A DNA stretch of 37,689 bases from a bacterium (lineage in GTDB: Bacteria; SAR324; XYD2-FULL-50-16), in NCBI GenBank assembly GCA_018830885.1, contig JAHJRI010000470.1:1-37689 (forward strand), read 5' to 3'. A program made the position numbers and the translations under genes. Under the pieces are notes generated by a model that did not search any database, was not told where the DNA came from, and saw only the letters and a program-made list of their open reading frames with translations. The number at the start of each line of letters is the position of its first letter. The stretch's first letter is position 1. This document shows, one piece after another, positions 33,989 through 37,689 of this stretch.

Positions 33989-34595
33989 TACGTTGAGTTA
34001 TAAATGTAAACCTGTTTTTTTGATGCGCGTGAAATGTTCAGACCCTTTTCCGCCCTTATAATGCCCGGCAGAACCTGGCGGCTGGGTATTTAAAAAGAGA
34101 CAAGCGTGTCTGGGTTGAAGCCGGTTCAGTCGATTGAGACGATTATCAGGAAGCACTGGACCGCGAAAGGAGCAGTGAGAATCCACAGAATGTGCTCACC
34201 GACAGCAGGTAATTCCGTCCGGTCGATTCGGTAGCCTTTAATTCTAATTCTTTGAACCTGGATGATCAACCCCATTCTGACCACACATACCGGAAAATCA
34301 TTGGTTTTCTTGGGAAAAGAGATGAATAACAGTGATCAAGGGCAATAACAATTCTCGACAATGAATGGTAACGCACGGTTTTACCCGTCATCAGGGACAA
34401 GAATGTCATGACTGGCATTCATTATCCACTGGATCAATCATCACTTTCCGTTTATCATCAACTTTGCACCGTTTATCAACTGGCTGGTATCGATTCAGCC
34501 TTTTTGGGTATCCTTGTTCTATCCAAGTCATCGTCAACGTAACTGAATCTGTGATCCCACAGTTTCGCCTCTCGTTCAATGCAAACAAAGACATC
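33989..34595. other. Gap between cysS and the caspase-like gene
   Basis: This 607-bp stretch holds no gene I can support. An open frame continuous with the caspase-like gene runs back to 34365, but its translation lacks a ribosome-binding site and does not resemble a secreted protein. A 62-codon minus-strand frame (33998-34186) also looks like noise. The region contains the paired CCGTTTATCA repeats at 34448-34480 and must contain the promoters of both flanking genes, neither of which is obvious. Confidence 0.5.
34448..34480. repeat. Tandem CCGTTTATCA pair, family D, copy 1
   Basis: CCGTTTATCA occurs at 34448-34457 and again at 34469-34478, exactly 21 bp apart (two helical turns). A matching pair with the same 21-bp spacing and similar intervening sequence lies at 37186-37218. 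The spacing fits sites on one face of the DNA; equally it fits a seven-residue periodic peptide remnant. Confidence 0.55.
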
Positions 34596-36812
34596 ATGGT
34601 GCTGATGCAACACAGGGTCGATATCATCAAAAAGGGAACCACCCTGTTGCTGGCGGTTTTTCTGATAACGACCAGTTTTGTGAAACAGGGTCATGCCGAA
34701 CAAATACCGTTTCGCGTGCTGCTGTTCTCCGGCGGGGTTTTTTTACTGGACACATTCAATCAGCGGTTCCCCGTCACTGTCAATCAGGAAATCACACCGG
34801 AGCACTATACCTGGATCGAGTTGACCCCCGGCAGCAAGCTGTTCCTGCAAAAAGGGGAACACCTGCTGCGGATGGATGTCAGCGGGAGGTTTGAAGTAGC
34901 CGCGATTGACAAAAAACAGGGCACAGGTTTATCAAACGCCTTACAGTTTCTCAGTGCCCTGTCCAAACCCCGCAGTTTCTCCAGACAGGCCAGGGTCAGG
35001 AGCAGCCAGCCGGTTCCGGACACCCCAGATCCGGTTTTTTTCAACGGAATCTGGGAAAATCTGGTACTGAGCCAAACATCATCAACGACACCCGTTCCAC
35101 CCGAAGATGTCATGGCAGCAGCGGCCTGGTATTATCAACAGGGGAAACCAGCCCGGACAGCCTATCTGCTCGAACACCTGGATAATGATACCCATCCACG
35201 GAACCCTTTTCTGCAGCAACTTCGTAATGATTCATTAAACGGGGTCCCTCTGGCAACCATCAATGAGGAGGTCGAGACAACCAGACGGGATGTTGCAGAA
35301 AGGTACCGTCAATTCCGGTACAAGGCATTGCTGATCGGTATCGATCAATATGATCACCCTGCCTGGCAACCACTTGACAACCCCATCAGAGATATTACCG
35401 CCATACGGCAGTTGCTGATCGACAGCTATCGTTTCAGACCGGAAGATATCACCTCCCTCGAAAACCCGGTTTTCAGCCAGATCATTGACGCCTTCCAGCA
35501 CCTGAAGAAAACCGTGGACGACCAGACCCACCTGATCATCTATTATGCAGGACACGGATATTACCCGGCTGATGAAGGCGAAGGATACTGGATCCCAAGA
35601 AACGGGGGTGACCCGGGATCCCAGCGTTTTTTTATCCCCACGACGGTTATCCTCAGTAAAATGAACGCCATCAAGAGTCGGCACACCCTCCTGATCACCG
35701 ATTCCTGCTTCAGCGGTTCGCTGATCCGGAAATCAAGGGGGTCCGCTGTTGATTCCGGATTTTACCGAGAACTGTCCCAGAAAAAGAGCCGGCAGATTAT
35801 CACATCCGGGGGCCTTGAACCCGTCAGTGACAGTGGCCGAGGTAACCACTCCGTTTTTGCCGGGAACCTGCTGCAGATCCTATCTGCAGAACGGTCTGAA
35901 CCGCTCAGCGCATCGGAACTGGCCTTTCAGCTGCGAAAGTCTCTTAAAAACACCGGGGTCCGGCAAACGCCTGAATATGGCCGACTAACCATCCCCGATG
36001 ATGAAAATGGAGAATTCTTTTTCGTCCGCCGGGATCAATCCCTGGTGTTTGCCCAAACCAGCATTGCGCCTGCGCCGGCTGTTATAAATATAAAGGAAAG
36101 CGAGAGCAACGGGTTGAGTATTATCGGAATGACAAATCCCCCGGAGAATGACGGTTCCGCATTTCAAGCCAGAGGGCAGGAAAGCTGGGGAGGACTGGGA
36201 CTGTTTCACTACCAGGGACGCCTGGAATACAATTATCGCCGCCCTGCATCCGCAGGCACCCTGACAAAAGTCAAAATAGCCGCTTCTCTAGAAGGTAAGG
36301 GACTGAAAGCTGAATATCGCCGTACCAATCACAGGGGTGGCTATGGACTGAGCATGGACCTGGGTCAGTTTACCGGAATCAGAGCCTGTGCCAGCGATGG
36401 CAGCGTGATTTCAGAAATCGGAATCCAAAACTGCGAGGATGATAATCAATTCAGCAACCTCAACGGGACCACCCTTGCCGGTCACTTTTCCCATCTGGGG
36501 GTGTTCGCCGACTACAGTGTCCTGACCTGGCAGGAAATCAGTGTTCAGCTGGGAGGAGAAGTTCAATACCAGTATTATCTGCTCAACCGCTTCCTGGAAG
36601 AGACCGATCTGGACTCCAGCACGATGGGGGCCTGCGGAAAAAGCGGGGTTACCTATCGAAACGGGAAATGGCTGGCGCGCCTCTTTGTTGATTTTTGTCT
36701 GACCACTGTTGAGCTTGGGGGCTCCCTCCACAAGGTTGACAATACCTACGGCAACGACGTGCGGGTACTGACCAATCTGAGCGTCGGTCTGGCCGCCGGG
36801 GTGGAATTCTGA
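34596..36812 (+). CDS. Exported caspase-like (peptidase C14) protein
   Basis: This 738-aa protein has a signal peptide (basic start, hydrophobic 15-29, cleavage after GHA at 34). A FecR-like beta segment (about 36-90) and a proline-rich linker follow. The C14 domain begins at ALLIGIDQYD (about 243), with the YYAGHG histidine H320 and DSCFSG cysteine C371, so the catalytic dyad is intact. Beyond about 500 it is beta-rich and ends GLAAGVEF with a terminal Phe, typical of outer-membrane beta-proteins. The ATG at 34596 gives the signal peptide; an ATG three codons later also would. Bacterial caspase homologues act in proteolysis and sometimes regulated death; an exported one with an outer-membrane-like tail is unusual. 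Substrate unknown. Confidence 0.85.
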   Translation: MVLMQHRVDIIKKGTTLLLAVFLITTSFVKQGHAEQIPFRVLLFSGGVFLLDTFNQRFPVTVNQEITPEHYTWIELTPGSKLFLQKGEHLLRMDVSGRFEVAAIDKKQGTGLSNALQFLSALSKPRSFSRQARVRSSQPVPDTPDPVFFNGIWENLVLSQTSSTTPVPPEDVMAAAAWYYQQGKPARTAYLLEHLDNDTHPRNPFLQQLRNDSLNGVPLATINEEVETTRRDVAERYRQFRYKALLIGIDQYDHPAWQPLDNPIRDITAIRQLLIDSYRFRPEDITSLENPVFSQIIDAFQHLKKTVDDQTHLIIYYAGHGYYPADEGEGYWIPRNGGDPGSQRFFIPTTVILSKMNAIKSRHTLLITDSCFSGSLIRKSRGSAVDSGFYRELSQKKSRQIITSGGLEPVSDSGRGNHSVFAGNLLQILSAERSEPLSASELAFQLRKSLKNTGVRQTPEYGRLTIPDDENGEFFFVRRDQSLVFAQTSIAPAPAVINIKESESNGLSIIGMTNPPENDGSAFQARGQESWGGLGLFHYQGRLEYNYRRPASAGTLTKVKIAASLEGKGLKAEYRRTNHRGGYGLSMDLGQFTGIRACASDGSVISEIGIQNCEDDNQFSNLNGTTLAGHFSHLGVFADYSVLTWQEISVQLGGEVQYQYYLLNRFLEETDLDSSTMGACGKSGVTYRNGKWLARLFVDFCLTTVELGGSLHKVDNTYGNDVRVLTNLSVGLAAGVEF

Positions 36813-36872
36813 TCCTGGGGTCGACAACAGGACGGTACACCGGGTTCATCCTGAGCATCCATGAACGGTGGA

Positions 36873-36943
36873 TATGAACCACCATGCCCCAGGTGGGGCA
36901 CAACGAAGCATGAGAATAATATCGCAGTGTTGACCCGCGACTG
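36873..36943. repeat. Dispersed hairpin repeat, family B, copy 2
   Basis: The same layout as at 11314-11384: ACCATG, stem TGCCCC/GGGGCA, CACAACGAA, ATGAGAAT, ATATCGCAGTGTTGA. The stem is one base pair longer than in copy 1 and the flanks are nearly identical. Confidence 0.8.
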
Positions 36944-36950
36944 ATACGAA

Positions 36951-37093
36951 CCCCTTTCAGTTGGCAGACTTATTTCAAGATGATCTAAGGCTCATTCCGC
37001 TGAAACCCCAACTCGCTTCGCTCAGACAGGCGGGGTTTCTATCGCTCCATTTCACCAAGATCATCTAGAAACGCATCGAATCAACTGAAACGG
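36951..37093. repeat. Structured dispersed repeat, family A, copy 2
   Basis: The left arm 36951-36986 ends AAGATGATCT and the right arm 37058-37093 starts AGATCATCT and ends CTGAAACGG, matching the arms of the copy at 27-175. The interior is different and holds its own GAAACCCC/GGGGTTTC hairpin. Confidence 0.75.
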
Positions 37094-37124
37094 CTTCACA
37101 CCAGTCGCTTTAGGGTACTATTCT

Positions 37125-37180
37125 CATACAAACACCCATGACCAGCAGGTCACAACGAAGGATGAGAATGAGTCAGCGAT
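37125..37180. repeat. Dispersed hairpin repeat, family B, copy 3
   Basis: TCATACAAAC, CCATG, stem TGACC/GGTCA, CACAACGAAGGATGAGAATGA. The stem bases are replaced in pairs relative to copies 1 and 2, and the sequence 3' of it diverges sooner. Confidence 0.7.
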
Positions 37181-37185
37181 TCTGG

Positions 37186-37218
37186 CCGTTTATCAACAGA
37201 TTTGAACCGTTCGTCAAC
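37186..37218. repeat. Tandem CCGTTTATCA pair, family D, copy 2
   Basis: CCGTTTATCAAC at 37186-37197 and CCGTTCGTCAAC at 37207-37218, again 21 bp apart as at 34448-34480. The TTTG linker before the second half is shared by both copies. Confidence 0.55.
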
Positions 37219-37284
37219 ATCCTGGGGAACTTTTTTTTATGGTAACGGAGAATATATCTAACGCATGACACAATGGTGTCTGGT

Positions 37285-37317
37285 GTTGGTTTTCAGCCCC
37301 CACGGCAGAAAACCAAC
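37285..37317. repeat. Perfect 10-bp inverted repeat
   Basis: GTTGGTTTTC (37285-37294) is the exact reverse complement of GAAAACCAAC (37308-37317), with a 13-base loop. No T-run follows on either strand, so it is not a clear terminator. Confidence 0.6.
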
Positions 37318-37371
37318 TCCCTGACGAATCGTTAATTATATTGTATCTATTCAGCTATTCAGGTTCAGCTA

Positions 37372-37513
37372 TAGAAGCTAAGACCAGTATGTGATTGAAC
37401 TCATTCTCGACGGCCATCCATGGCCGTCTTCCGAGGGCGGTCGTTAGCGTCGCCATCATGGCGATGCTTAACCACTCCCAATCCGCTCAATTACATACCG
37501 GTCTCAGCTTCTA
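37372..37513. repeat. Structured dispersed repeat, family C, copy 2
   Basis: Terminal inverted repeats 37372-37400 and 37485-37513 are complementary at 25 of 29 positions. Inside are the perfect hairpins GACGGCCAT/ATGGCCGTC and TCGCCAT/ATGGCGA. The left third is nearly identical to copy 1 (21167-21303), but the outer stem and the second hairpin differ in sequence while still pairing. Confidence 0.8.
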
Positions 37514-37689
37514 CTCAGATAAAGTGGTGAATAGTTAATCTCAGACAAGAATGACCCGCCGAATTTTCATGGCATCCAGGCCTGCCCCCGAAGGCGGAGA
37601 TTGGCAATTCCTTCGGGTCTGAGCGGAAATTGAACTGAATAGCTTTCCAACGGGCCTACAGCCCGCCTCAATTCTCAAACAACAATCGA

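Larger units (their letters stand above)
36813..37689. other. Gene-free repeat island
   Basis: No gene is supported in these 877 bases. They contain one copy of repeat A, two of B, one of C and one of D, plus three further hairpins: GTTGGTTTTC/GAAAACCAAC (37285-37317), CCCGAAGG/CCTTCGGG (37587-37617) and CGGGC/GCCCG (37651-37665). The density of paired elements suggests a spot where small non-autonomous elements accumulate. A 35-codon open frame (37138-37245) runs from repeat B into repeat D. Confidence 0.65.

Noticed and set aside
34365-34595. Extended N-terminus of the caspase-like protein
   Set aside because: The additional 77 residues would bury a clear signal peptide and have no ribosome-binding site.
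36813-37689. CRISPR array or insertion sequence in the repeat island
   Set aside because: The repeats are not evenly spaced with unique spacers, and no transposase or cas gene is present.

Overview
The window looks like a chromosomal segment of a Gram-negative, anaerobic-type Desulfobacterota (deltaproteobacterial) genome, probably near Desulfobacterales. This is inferred from the protein styles: stand-alone acyl-CoA synthetase/dehydrogenase operons, a DhaL-DegV fusion, a secreted caspase-like protein, moderate GC content and many structured intergenic repeats. I cannot prove the taxon without a search. No rRNA, tRNA, CRISPR array or intact insertion sequence is visible.

Layout. (1) 246-5437, plus strand: an acyl-CoA catabolic or activation operon (acyl-CoA dehydrogenase, acyl-CoA synthetase, PaaG-type enoyl-CoA hydratase/isomerase, second synthetase). 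(2) 5453-9827: a DEAD-box RNA helicase divergent from a cold-shock protein, a YkgJ-type cysteine-cluster protein, a HigA antitoxin with only a stump of its HigB toxin, and an unrecognised small ORF. (3) 10092-28300, minus strand: a 19-gene lipid/polyketide locus, read from 28300 down to 10092. (4) 28599-33988: a membrane-anchored spermidine-synthase-like protein, convergent and overlapping with a housekeeping set cysS-rlmB-aroQ-rlmN. (5) 34596-36812: an exported caspase-like protein. (6) 36813-37689: a gene-free island of structured repeats whose families also occur at 27-175, 11314-11384, 21167-21303 and 34448-34480.

The centrepiece is region 3. It has the gene content of an aryl-polyene (APE)-type type II fatty-acid/polyketide cluster: ketoreductase, ketosynthase, two acyl carrier proteins, two hotdog dehydratase-like subunits, thioesterase, LolA-like carrier, small lipoprotein, family 2 glycosyltransferase, MMPL exporter, LpxL-type acyltransferase and an AMP-ligase. 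It departs from the textbook cluster in several ways. It has one ketosynthase and no recognisable chain-length factor or aromatic-starter gene. Its MMPL exporter is fused to a methyltransferase. It contains a cobalamin-type radical SAM enzyme and a NodB-type deacetylase.

It also contains a protein that joins the FakA kinase domain to a FakB-like DegV fatty-acid-binding domain, in the same locus as PlsY and PlsC. The simplest reading is a self-contained lipid factory: a special acyl chain is built on ACP, released by the thioesterase, phosphorylated by the FakA-FakB fusion, and placed on glycerol-3-phosphate by PlsY and PlsC (or re-activated by the ligase). The lipid is then modified and moved to the outer membrane by the MMPL, LolA and lipoprotein components. 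The individual family assignments are strong; the joined pathway is inference. Many genes of the locus are translationally coupled by four-base ATGA overlaps, and two gaps inside it carry copies of the dispersed structured repeats.
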